Source of the DNA: an uncultured delta proteobacterium
Lineage (GTDB): Bacteria > Myxococcota_A > Polyangia > Polyangiales > Polyangiaceae
DNA length: 9,091 nt
Assembly: GCA_903893335.1 (NCBI GenBank)
Contig: CAITLX010000099.1
Coordinates: 1-9,091 of the forward strand
Reading direction: 5' to 3'
The position numbers and the translations under genes are program-made. Below are positions 1 through 6,534 of the stretch, in pieces; the first letter of the stretch is position 1, and every line of letters starts with the position of its first letter. A model generated the notes under the pieces. It made no database searches, was not told the origin of the DNA, and worked only from the letters and a program-made list of their open reading frames with translations.

Positions 1-64
1 AGACGCACTAGCTTGAGGTGCTAGCGCCGTAACTGGCTTACGGGTTCAAGTCCCGTCCTTCGCA
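1..64 (+). tRNA. tRNA-Leu (anticodon GAG), 5' end outside the window
   Basis: This is the 3' part of a class II tRNA. The anticodon stem pairs 8-12 with 20-24 around a 7-base loop, and the anticodon GAG is at 15-17, so it reads CUC/CUU leucine codons. A long variable arm (26-28 paired with 35-37) is typical of tRNA-Leu. The T stem pairs 40-44 with 52-56 around a TTCAAGT loop. Bases 57-63 form the 3' strand of the acceptor stem, and A64 is the discriminator base. The following bases are CAA, so the CCA end is not encoded and would have to be added enzymatically. The 5' acceptor strand and most of the D arm (roughly 20 bases) lie before the window. CTC is a frequent leucine codon in the neighbouring genes, which fits a GAG tRNA. 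Confidence 0.95.
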
Positions 65-78
65 CAAGTAGGCGGAAT

Positions 79-126
79 CAAAGAAGAAAGTTGACGGCGG
101 CCTTCTCGAGAGAGTCGGTCGCCGTC
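79..126 (-). terminator. Candidate intrinsic terminator for the hybrid kinase gene
   Basis: Bases 93-99 pair with 120-126 (GACGGCG against CGCCGTC). The stem is extended by 101-102 with 117-118, and a small inner hairpin surrounds the TCTCGAGA palindrome at 104-111. Read on the minus strand, the stem is followed by a T-rich tract (complement of about 79-90, AACTTTCTTCTTTG), the arrangement of a rho-independent terminator. It lies about 170 bases past the stop of the kinase gene. Read on the plus strand it follows the tRNA, but only three T's come after the hairpin, so the minus-strand role is favoured. The rest of 127-296 shows no gene I can support, only short GC-rich direct repeats (CCGCGAGGC at 208-216 and 218-226). 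Confidence 0.45.
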
Positions 127-296
127 GGCGTTTCGGGGGGCACGACGCGCAGCGAACGCAGCGCACGAGGCACTCCGGGGGTCCGGTCCGCCGCGCGCGT
201 CACCGCGCCGCGAGGCTCCGCGAGGCGCCGTGGCCCTCGTTTTCGCTCCGCGCCGACCGCCTACCCCTCGCTCGCCTCCGGCTCCGGTCTGCTCCC

Positions 297-3158
297 TTAG
301 GAGGCCCCCTCGGGCGTGGCGTCGAGCGCCTCGCGCACCTTGAAGCCGAGGTCGCTCTTCGAGAACGGCTTCTGGAGGAAATGCACGCCGTCTCGCAGCA
401 CTCCATCGGCGGCGATCACGTTGGCGGTGAAGCCGGACATGAAGACGACCCTGAGCCCTGGCTGGTTCGCGGTCAGGTGCTTGGCCAGGTCACGCCCGTT
501 CATCTCGGGCATGATCACGTCGGTCAGCAGCAGGTGTATCGGGCGAGCGCACTCCTGCGCCTGGCGCATCGCGTCCTTCGGCGAGGTCGCGCCGAGCACG
601 GTGTAGCCCAGGCCCTCGAGCAACCGCGTGGTCGCCCGCAGGATGCCCGGCTGGTCCTCGACCAGCAGGATGGTCTCGTCGCCGCACGGGACCTGGCTTC
701 GTCGCTCCCCCGCCCGAGCGAGCTCTCCTGGGTCGGCGTGGCGGGGCAGGTAGATCGCGAAGGTCGTGCCCGTGCCCACCTCGCTGGACACGTCGATGTG
801 GCCGTCGTTCTGCTTGACGATGCCGTAGACGGTCGCCAGCCCGAGCCCTGTGCCCTTGCCGACCTCCTTGGTCGTGAAGAAGGGCTCGAAGACGTGCGCC
901 AGATCGTCCGCGCCGATGCCGCAGCCATCGTCGCTGACCGTGAGCCGCACATACGCCCCGGGGGAGACTCCAGCGTGCGAGGCGCAGTAGCCCTCGTCGA
1001 GCGTGACATTGGAGGTCTCGACGGTCAGCTTGCCGACGTCTGCGATGGCGTCGCGCGCGTTCACGCAGAGGTTCGCGAGGATCTGGTCGACCTGGGTCGG
1101 GTCGATCATGACGGCCCAGAGCTTCGTCTCGGGCACCCAGACCAGTCGCACATTCTCCCCGACGAGGCGGTGCAGCATCTTGAGCATCCCCTGGATGCTC
1201 TCGTTCAAGTCGAGCGCCCGAGGCGCGACGGGCTGCTGTCGCGAGAACAGCAGAAGCTGCCGCGTGAGGTCCGCCGAGCGTCGGGCGGCATCGCCGATGA
1301 CCTGGAGGTCGTCGTGGAGCGGCTCACCGCGAGCCACTTGCTCCGACGCCATCTCGGCATAGCTCAGGATCACGGCCAGCATGTTGTTGAAATCGTGCGC
1401 GACGCCCCCTGCCAGGCGGCCCACCGACTCCAGCCTCTGCGCCTGCTGCACCTGCGCCTCGAGGTTCGACCGCTCCGCCTCGGCGAGCTTGCGCTCGGTG
1501 ACGTCCTCCTTGACCGCGATGTAGTGCGCGATCGCTCCGTCGCCGTCTCGGATGCCGGAGATGACGGCCGATTCCCAGAACAGCTCGCCGCTCTTGCGGC
1601 GGTTGCACAGCTCTCCGCGCCACTCGCCGCCAGCCGTGATCGCCGTCCACATCTCGTCGTAGGTCTTCGCGGGCATCGTCCCGGACTTGAGCAGTCGCGG
1701 GTTCTGGCCGAGCACCTCACCCTTCGTGTAGCCGGTGGCCCGCTCGAAATACGGGTTCACGTACTCGATGGTGCCGGCGCGGTCCGTGATGATGATGGAG
1801 AGCGGGCTCTGCTCCACCACGCGCGAGAGCGCGCGCACCTCGTCCTCGGCCTGCCTGTTGGCGGTGATGTCGCTGGCGAGCCCCGCCAGGCGAGTGACCT
1901 TGCCTGAGGCGTCGAGGACGCGAAAGGACCGATCGCGGATCCAGCGAACGGCGCCGTCCGGGCGGACGATGCGATACTCTGCCTCGACCTCTTGGTCGCT
2001 GGTGGAGAGCGCACCGAAGCTCGCGAATACACGCTCCCGCTCCGCCGGGAGAATGGCATCGACCCACAGGTGCGGCTCGGCATACAGGCTCTCCACCGAG
2101 CGACCCCAGATCTTCTCGAAACCTGGGCTGACGTAGTGCATGACCGCGAAGTCGGGCGAGGTGATCCAGAAGACGTCGGTGATGTTGTCCACCAGCTGGC
2201 GGAATTGAACCTCACTCGCCCGCAGGCTCTCCTCGGCACGTTTGCGCGCGGTGACGTCCAGCAGCATCGACACCAGGCACTTCTCGCCACCGAGCTCCAC
2301 GACTCGACCCGACATCTCCAGCACACCGACCTCGCCGCTCCGGCGACGAAACTCGATGGGGAACTGCTCCACGCTGCCGTGCTGGGTCAACTGCCGCACG
2401 AGCTCGTCGCGCTGGGAGAGGTCCACGTACGTCCCGAGCTCGCCCACCGTGCGCCCGAGCGCCTCCTCGCGCGTGAAGCCGTACAGGCGCACCGCCGCGT
2501 CGTTGGCCTCGAGCACCTTGCCGTCCAGGAGTCTGCTGACGACGATGCCCGTCGGACTGGCCTCGACGACCGCCGAGAGGCGGGCATTGCTCTCGCGCAG
2601 CGCCGCCTCGGCGACCATGCGCACGGTGATGTCGACGTCGCTGCCGCGGTACCCGCGCAGCGTGCCATCGTCGTTCAGCTCCGCCGCGCCGTTGGTGCAG
2701 ACCCAGCGGCGACGACCCTGCTTGGTCTGAACGGCATTGACGAAGTCCTTGAACGACTCCTTGCGCGCGAACGCCGCGAGCGCCGCCTCCTTGAACGCCT
2801 CGCGCCCTTCGTCGGGGTGCAGATCGTAGAAGTGCATCCGCCCGACGAGCTCGCTTGGCGCGTACCCCCACAGCGCGACCGAGACCGAACTGACGTAGGT
2901 GTAGAGCCCCTCGGCGTCGACCTCCCAGGCGACCGTCCCGCTGTCTTCGGCGAGCTGCTGAAAGCGACGCTCGCTCTCGCGCAGCGCCAGGTCTGCTTGA
3001 TTACGCTCGAAGATGTTCCGGAGGGGTGAGCCCCGCTCGACCTCTGGGCCGGCGCCGTCGGTCTCGCGGGCTTCCAGCGCGCGCTCCAGCTCGGCGATGC
3101 GCGCCCTGGCGGCTGCAAGCTCAGCTGCCAGCGCCTCCGCTCTGTCGGTAGCTGCCAT
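297..3158 (-). CDS. Cytosolic hybrid sensor histidine kinase: four PAS domains, HisKA, HATPase_c, receiver
   Basis: The product is a 953-residue hybrid two-component kinase that senses through PAS domains and passes phosphate from His to its own receiver Asp. In order: a short coiled coil (about 8-30); PAS1 (66-178), PAS2 (196-303), PAS3 (322-431) and PAS4 (446-556), with DIT/DVT linkers ending each PAS-PAC unit; HisKA with H588 in the motif GGVAHDFNN; HATPase_c (about 689-805) with N-box N700, G1 motif DDGCGIG (D744) and G2 GKGTGLGLA (767-775); receiver (828-942) with acidic pair E834/D835, phospho-acceptor D880 in TDVIMPEMNG, S908 and K930. All catalytic residues are present. There is no signal peptide or membrane segment, so it should sense an internal cue. 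PAS4 (QNPRLLKSG, then NRRKSGE) resembles the PAS class found in NifL-like sensors, but no cofactor can be assigned. No cognate regulator lies nearby. The ATG at 3158 is preferred over an in-frame GTG at 3227 because a purine-rich GGGGAGAGGGA precedes the ATG. Confidence 0.93.
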   Translation of the reverse strand: MAATDRAEALAAELAAARARIAELERALEARETDGAGPEVERGSPLRNIFERNQADLALRESERRFQQLAEDSGTVAWEVDAEGLYTYVSSVSVALWGYAPSELVGRMHFYDLHPDEGREAFKEAALAAFARKESFKDFVNAVQTKQGRRRWVCTNGAAELNDDGTLRGYRGSDVDITVRMVAEAALRESNARLSAVVEASPTGIVVSRLLDGKVLEANDAAVRLYGFTREEALGRTVGELGTYVDLSQRDELVRQLTQHGSVEQFPIEFRRRSGEVGVLEMSGRVVELGGEKCLVSMLLDVTARKRAEESLRASEVQFRQLVDNITDVFWITSPDFAVMHYVSPGFEKIWGRSVESLYAEPHLWVDAILPAERERVFASFGALSTSDQEVEAEYRIVRPDGAVRWIRDRSFRVLDASGKVTRLAGLASDITANRQAEDEVRALSRVVEQSPLSIIITDRAGTIEYVNPYFERATGYTKGEVLGQNPRLLKSGTMPAKTYDEMWTAITAGGEWRGELCNRRKSGELFWESAVISGIRDGDGAIAHYIAVKEDVTERKLAEAERSNLEAQVQQAQRLESVGRLAGGVAHDFNNMLAVILSYAEMASEQVARGEPLHDDLQVIGDAARRSADLTRQLLLFSRQQPVAPRALDLNESIQGMLKMLHRLVGENVRLVWVPETKLWAVMIDPTQVDQILANLCVNARDAIADVGKLTVETSNVTLDEGYCASHAGVSPGAYVRLTVSDDGCGIGADDLAHVFEPFFTTKEVGKGTGLGLATVYGIVKQNDGHIDVSSEVGTGTTFAIYLPRHADPGELARAGERRSQVPCGDETILLVEDQPGILRATTRLLEGLGYTVLGATSPKDAMRQAQECARPIHLLLTDVIMPEMNGRDLAKHLTANQPGLRVVFMSGFTANVIAADGVLRDGVHFLQKPFSKSDLGFKVREALDATPEGAS

Positions 3159-3169
3159 CCGCGTTATCG

Positions 3170-3180
3170 TCCCTCTCCCC
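3170..3180 (-). promoter_or_regulatory. Purine-rich Shine-Dalgarno-like site, decides kinase start
   Basis: The minus strand reads GGGGAGAGGGA and ends 11 bases before the ATG at 3158. The spacing is on the long side, but the in-frame GTG at 3227 has only a weak GAAG upstream. The 23 extra residues that start would add do not form a signal peptide or a PAS element. This favours initiation at 3158. Confidence 0.45.
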
Positions 3181-3238
3181 AAGCGGCGCCGACCGAGTAG
3201 CGCGGAAGCCGCGACGAGCACTGCCACACTTCGGCTCG

Positions 3239-3296
3239 GTGGGGTACCCGAAGCGGGTGAGGCGCAGGGTCTGCGTCTCAGAATGGTTCAGCCCAC
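3239..3296 (+). other. Compact three-stem (cloverleaf-like) fold between aidB and the kinase gene
   Basis: The 168 bases at 3159-3326 hold no gene. Within them, 3239-3243 pairs with 3292-3296 (GTGGG/CCCAC). Inside that outer stem are two abutting hairpins: 3246-3250 with 3254-3258 (ACCCG/CGGGT, loop AAG) and 3259-3267 with 3271-3279 (nine pairs, loop GGT). One pair in the long stem (3262/3276) is G-U on the plus strand and becomes an A-C mismatch on the minus strand. The fold is therefore slightly better as a plus-strand RNA, although both flanking genes run on minus. No T-run follows on either side. It could be a read-through attenuator or terminator after aidB, a leader structure for the kinase mRNA, an antisense RNA, or chance in GC-rich DNA. 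Strand and function are unresolved. Confidence 0.3.
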
Positions 3297-3326
3297 GGCG
3301 AGCGCCCGCGCGCCCTCGCGCCGACA

Positions 3327-5009
3327 TCAGGGCACGTCGGGAGTCGCGCGGGCGATGAGCGCGGCGCAATCGACGCCGCGCGGCAGCGCGCCGTAGTGGT
3401 GCGCGCCGCCCTGGTCGAGCCGCGAGCGACAGAAGGCGTCGGCGAGGTGCGCCGGCGCGTGGCGCACGAGCAGCGAGGCCTGGAGCGCGAGCGCCATGCG
3501 ATCGACGAGATCGCGCGCGCGGTACTCGAGGTCGGAGTGATCGCCGAACGCCTCGCGCAGGCTCGCGGCGAAGCGGTCGAGCGACGCGTGGCCCCCCTTG
3601 GCGGCGCCGACCTCCGCGAAGAACGCGTCCACGACGCCCGGCGTCTTGCCCATCGCGCGCAGCACGTCGAGGCACTGCACGTTGCCGCTCCCCTCCCAGA
3701 TCGCGTTGACGGGCGACTCGCGGAAGAGGCGCGGCATCATCGAGTCTTCCATCACGCCGCTGCCGCCGATGCACTCCATCGCCTCGGCGGAGTGCTGAGG
3801 CCCGCGCTTGCAGATCCAGTATTTTCCGACGGCGGTGCAGAGGCGCACGAGGTGGTCCTCGTGCGCGACATCGCGCCGGTCGAGCGCCGAGGCGACGCGC
3901 AGCGCGAGCGCGAGCGCGGCCTCGTGCTCGAGCACGAGATCGGCGAGCACGTTCTGCATGAGCGGTTGATCGGTCAGGCGCTTGCCGAACGCCGAGCGCC
4001 CGCGGCAGTGGTGCAGCGCCTGCGCGACGGCCATGCGCATGCCGGCCGACGAGCCGACCATGCAGTCGAAGCGCGTCATCGCCACCATCTCGATGATGGT
4101 GCGCACGCCGCGCCCCTCGGGGCCGACGCGCCACGCGAGCGCGCCGCGCAGATCCGTCTCGCACGAGGCGTTCGAGGCGTTGCCCATCTTGCGCTTGAGG
4201 CGCTGGATCTGGATCGGGTTGCGCGAGCCGTCGGGGCGGAAGCGCGGCAAGAGGAAGCAGGTGAGGCCGCCGGGCGCCTGGCCGAGCACGAGGAACGCGT
4301 CGCACATGGGCGCCGAGACGAAGAATTTATGCCCGACAAGCTCGTACGCGTCCCCCTCGGGCGTCTGGCCGAGCGGGATGGCGCGCGTCGAGTTGGAGCG
4401 CACGTCCGAGCCCCCCTGCTTCTCGGTCATCGCCATGCCGATGGTCACGCCCGCCTTCTCGCTGGTGGGCACGTTGCGCGGGTCGTAGTGGCGCGCGGTG
4501 ATCTTCGGCTCCCACAGCTTGGCGAGCGCGGGCTCGACGCGCAGCGTGGGGAGCGCGGCGAAGGTCATGGTGATGGGGCAGCCGTGGCCTGCCTCGACCT
4601 GGCTCTGCATGTACGTGTGCGCGGCGCGCGCGACGTGGGCGCCGGCGCGCGGCTCCGTCCACGGCGAGGCGTGCATGCCGCGCTCGATCGCGGTGCGCAT
4701 GAGCGTGTGGTACGCGGGGTGAAACTTGACGAGATCGACGCGGTGGCCGAAGCGGTCGTGCGTCCAGAGCTCGGGCTGGTGGCGGTTGGCGAGGTCGCCG
4801 AGCTCGAGGTAGTCGGCCGAGCCCGCGAGCTTGCCGAACACGCCGAGGTCGCCCTCGGCCCACGACGCGCCGTGGCGTGCGACGCCCTCGCGCAGCGCCG
4901 CGTCCGACGCGAAGAGGTCGAAGCCCTCGAGCTCGGTGGGCTGGTTCTCCACCTCGTGCGTGACGGCGAGGTAGCGGTCGTCGGTCGTGGGCTTGTCGGC
5001 GGCGGTCAT
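3327..5009 (-). CDS. aidB: AidB-type acyl-CoA dehydrogenase family flavoprotein
   Basis: The product is a 560-residue member of the acyl-CoA dehydrogenase superfamily, clearly of the AidB branch. E. coli AidB is about 540 residues, binds FAD, is induced in the adaptive response to alkylation and has weak isovaleryl-CoA dehydrogenase activity. Recognisable blocks are VEAGHGCPITMTFA (138-151), MTEKQGGSDV (194-203, the flavin/acyl-CoA loop), RLKRKMGNASNASCE (270-284), MTRFDC (311-316), FGKRLTDQPLMQ (341-352) and WEGSGNVQCLDVLR (438-451), where E439 sits at the usual active-site Glu position. The order and length match a complete protein. The start is supported by GAAGGA six bases before the ATG. 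The C-terminal 100 residues (461-560) carry 11 Lys/Arg against 13 Asp/Glu, so the basic DNA-binding surface described for E. coli AidB is not evident. No ada or alkA gene adjoins it. Its role may be protection from alkylation or ordinary acyl-CoA metabolism; the sequence does not decide. Confidence 0.93.
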   Translation of the reverse strand: MTAADKPTTDDRYLAVTHEVENQPTELEGFDLFASDAALREGVARHGASWAEGDLGVFGKLAGSADYLELGDLANRHQPELWTHDRFGHRVDLVKFHPAYHTLMRTAIERGMHASPWTEPRAGAHVARAAHTYMQSQVEAGHGCPITMTFAALPTLRVEPALAKLWEPKITARHYDPRNVPTSEKAGVTIGMAMTEKQGGSDVRSNSTRAIPLGQTPEGDAYELVGHKFFVSAPMCDAFLVLGQAPGGLTCFLLPRFRPDGSRNPIQIQRLKRKMGNASNASCETDLRGALAWRVGPEGRGVRTIIEMVAMTRFDCMVGSSAGMRMAVAQALHHCRGRSAFGKRLTDQPLMQNVLADLVLEHEAALALALRVASALDRRDVAHEDHLVRLCTAVGKYWICKRGPQHSAEAMECIGGSGVMEDSMMPRLFRESPVNAIWEGSGNVQCLDVLRAMGKTPGVVDAFFAEVGAAKGGHASLDRFAASLREAFGDHSDLEYRARDLVDRMALALQASLLVRHAPAHLADAFCRSRLDQGGAHHYGALPRGVDCAALIARATPDVP

Positions 5010-5015
5010 GGGCGA

Positions 5016-5021
5016 TCCTTC
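5016..5021 (-). promoter_or_regulatory. Shine-Dalgarno of the aidB-like gene
   Basis: The minus strand reads GAAGGA and ends six bases before the ATG at 5009. This is close to ideal spacing and is the best ribosome binding site in the window. Confidence 0.7.
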
Positions 5022-5045
5022 GCGGGGGGAGCGTGCTGCGCGCGC

Positions 5046-5055
5046 AGCTTACACC
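5046..5055 (-). promoter_or_regulatory. Promoter-like element of the aidB-like gene (GGTG-TAAGCT)
   Basis: On the minus strand, GGTG (5055-5052) directly precedes the -10-like hexamer TAAGCT (5051-5046), which keeps the T, A and final T of TATAAT. A start site about seven bases on (near 5039) would give a leader of roughly 30 bases containing the GAAGGA site. No convincing -35 box is seen. The GGTG-TA core recurs upstream of two other genes here. Confidence 0.4.
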
Positions 5056-5078
5056 GTGCGGCCGGGCATCGCGGAGAG

Positions 5079-5091
5079 GGGGCGGCGCCCC
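5079..5091 (-). terminator. Weak hairpin after the YdcF-like lipoprotein gene
   Basis: GGGGC (5079-5083) pairs with GCCCC (5087-5091) around a three-base loop, ten bases beyond the stop of the lipoprotein gene and upstream of the aidB promoter-like motif. No U-run follows on the minus strand, so it would at best be a factor-assisted stop or pause site. Confidence 0.22.
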
Positions 5092-5100
5092 AGCGCGCGC

Positions 5101-6462
5101 TCAGGGATCGAGCAAATCCCCCGCGCCCACTTGCAGGCTCGTCGCGCTCGGCAGCCAGCAGTCGTCGAGGGTGTCGAGCTTCACGACGGCGCGCCAGGGT
5201 TTGTAGCCAAGCTCGTCGAGGCAGCGCTTGCCGAACACGTCGGCGTCGCCCGTCAGCGCCATGTAGAGCGTCTGCCCGAAGTCGCTGGTGACCAGCGACG
5301 CCTGGTCGGTGGGCACGCCGTAGCGCAGGAACAGGCGCGCGACGTTGCGCAGGTTGGTCGTGGTGTGGCGCGCGTGGGGATCGACGAGCAGCGCGTCGTC
5401 GGCGATGGCGTAGGTCGCCTTCAGGTACTTCTTCATCTCGAGCGCCTCGGCGTAGGGCGTGCGGTCGGGGTGCACGTGCCCGCCCGAGAGCACGATGACG
5501 GGCGCGAGGCCGGCGCGGTAGCGCTCGGCTGCCTGGTCGCAGCGAATCTGCCCGCCGAGCGAGAGCGCCTGCGCGAGGTCGCCCGGCCCGAGGCCGGGCA
5601 CGACGATGGCTGCGAAGCGGTAGGCGGTGAAGTCGAGCGTGGCGATGCGCGCGAGCACGGCTGCGTTCTCCCCCGCGGCGAGTGGCTCGTAGCGGGTCGC
5701 CTCGTCGCGCCCGTCGGATTGCAATCCAGCGAGCACCGTGGCGAGCAGCGGCGCCCAGGCGGGCGCGCCCGCCGCCGGCTGGCGCTGGGCCTCGATGATG
5801 GTGGTGCGCGCGGTGGCGTCGAGCCCGGCGACATACGACCAACCGCCGCCGAGTGCGCGGACGGCGTCCTCCCAGGCCGCGCCGAGAAGCTCTGCGTCCG
5901 AGCCGGTCGCGCGCCCGTAGGCCTGCCCGCTCGCGCGAAGGGCGTGCGCCGCGGCGGCCACGGCGGTGGACGAGGCGACCAGCGCCGACAGCGCGGCGCG
6001 CGAAGCGGCGATCTCGGCGTCGGGCAGGACGAACGCGGCTCCGAGGCACGAGGCGTCCCCCGCGCAGCCGTCGAGGGCCGAGGGGATCGCGGCGGCGCGC
6101 GACGCGGCGTAGCCGGCGAGCGTGGCGTCGGCTGCGAGCGCGGTCGACGCGGGCGCAGCGCCGAGCAGCGTGAGCACGTAGAACGACTTGTCCTGCTGCG
6201 CCGAGGCGCTCGGCGGCCAGGCGTACGCGCGGTCGAAGCCGCGGGTGTCCTCGGCGGCGGCTGCGCCGCACTTGCTCGGGTCGAGCGCGCTGAAGTCGGG
6301 GCCGTCGTAGGGAGCGTCGGCCTCGCTGCCCGCGTCGGCCGCTGGCTCCGACGTCGCATCGGCGGTGCCGGCGTCGAGCGCTCCGGGGGCGTCGCTCGAG
6401 GCCTCGCTGCTGCAACCGAGGGCGAGCGAGGCGAGGACGAGCAGCAGGGCGGGTGAGCGCAT
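5101..6462 (-). CDS. Predicted lipoprotein with C-terminal YdcF/SanA-type (DUF218) domain
   Basis: The product is 453 residues. It opens with a short lipoprotein signal: MRSPALLLVL, then LALGC with lipid-acceptor C17 and Ser at +2, which would route it to the outer membrane under the E. coli Lol rule. An Asp/Ala/Ser/Glu-rich linker (18-62) follows, then an Ala-rich, probably helical region (65-280) that I do not recognise. A DUF218 domain (about 283-405) comes last: FAAIVVPGLG, VIVLSGGHVHPDR, EALEMKKYL, then the DPHARHTTTNLRN segment equivalent to the S-x-N-T-x-E-N block of YdcF/SanA/ElyC. Those relatives are envelope proteins linked to cell-wall or vancomycin-barrier functions, with no firmly known reaction. 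Six cysteines after C17 (65, 133, 139, 308, 414, 435) fit an exported, disulfide-bonded protein. The ATG at 6462 has no clear Shine-Dalgarno but sits directly after a -10-like motif, suggesting a leaderless mRNA. The gene is divergent from the M20 gene. Confidence 0.85.
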   Translation of the reverse strand: MRSPALLLVLASLALGCSSEASSDAPGALDAGTADATSEPAADAGSEADAPYDGPDFSALDPSKCGAAAAEDTRGFDRAYAWPPSASAQQDKSFYVLTLLGAAPASTALAADATLAGYAASRAAAIPSALDGCAGDASCLGAAFVLPDAEIAASRAALSALVASSTAVAAAAHALRASGQAYGRATGSDAELLGAAWEDAVRALGGGWSYVAGLDATARTTIIEAQRQPAAGAPAWAPLLATVLAGLQSDGRDEATRYEPLAAGENAAVLARIATLDFTAYRFAAIVVPGLGPGDLAQALSLGGQIRCDQAAERYRAGLAPVIVLSGGHVHPDRTPYAEALEMKKYLKATYAIADDALLVDPHARHTTTNLRNVARLFLRYGVPTDQASLVTSDFGQTLYMALTGDADVFGKRCLDELGYKPWRAVVKLDTLDDCWLPSATSLQVGAGDLLDP

Positions 6463-6469
6463 GGGCCCG

Positions 6470-6480
6470 AAGGTACCACC
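6470..6480 (-). promoter_or_regulatory. Extended -10 promoter of the lipoprotein gene (near-leaderless)
   Basis: The minus strand reads GGTGGTACCTT (6480 to 6470), that is TGn followed by a TACCTT hexamer, an extended -10 pattern. Seven bases downstream of the hexamer is position 6463, immediately before the ATG at 6462. The transcript would be leaderless or carry a leader of one or two bases, which explains the absence of a Shine-Dalgarno. No -35 box is needed for this class and none is seen. Confidence 0.45.
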
Positions 6481-6512
6481 GGCCCCCGAGGGCTGGGCGC
6501 CGTGCGCGCCAC

Positions 6513-6523
6513 GGTGCTAAATT
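6513..6523 (+). promoter_or_regulatory. Extended -10 promoter of the M20 amidohydrolase gene (near-leaderless)
   Basis: The plus strand reads GGTGCTAAATT: TGn followed by TAAATT (6518-6523). This is a rare AT-rich patch in the surrounding sequence. A start site near 6530 would leave about five bases before the ATG at 6535 and would exclude the in-frame GTG at 6502, which lies upstream of the promoter. The element is arranged back-to-back with the lipoprotein promoter, their hexamers about 42 bases apart, so a regulator bound between them could act on both genes. Confidence 0.5.
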
Positions 6524-6534
6524 CTGCGTCCATC

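Noticed and set aside
1..296. tRNA 3' end as an integration site with an adjacent mobile element
   Set aside because: No integrase, no transposase and no repeated copy of the tRNA 3' end are visible in the window; neighbouring genes have uniform base composition.
381..1907. Long plus-strand open frame (508 codons) opposite the kinase gene
   Set aside because: Low-complexity translation antisense to the HATPase, HisKA and receiver domains; no motif and no ribosome site.
3159..3227. N-terminal extension of the kinase from GTG 3227 as a signal or membrane segment
   Set aside because: The VLVAASALL stretch is too short for a membrane helix and is followed by many Arg residues. The downstream ATG at 3158 has the better purine-rich ribosome site.
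3239..3296. Possible tRNA or tRNA relic
   Set aside because: The span is only 58 bases, no stable T arm forms around GGTTCA, and a 7-base loop drawn on the long stem lacks T at position 33. It is kept as an unexplained fold, not a tRNA.
3396..5291. Long plus-strand open frame (631 codons) opposite the aidB-like gene
   Set aside because: It is rich in Arg, Ala, Glu and His with no recognisable domain, and lies antisense to a gene with complete family motifs. Open antisense frames of this size are a by-product of high GC at third codon positions.
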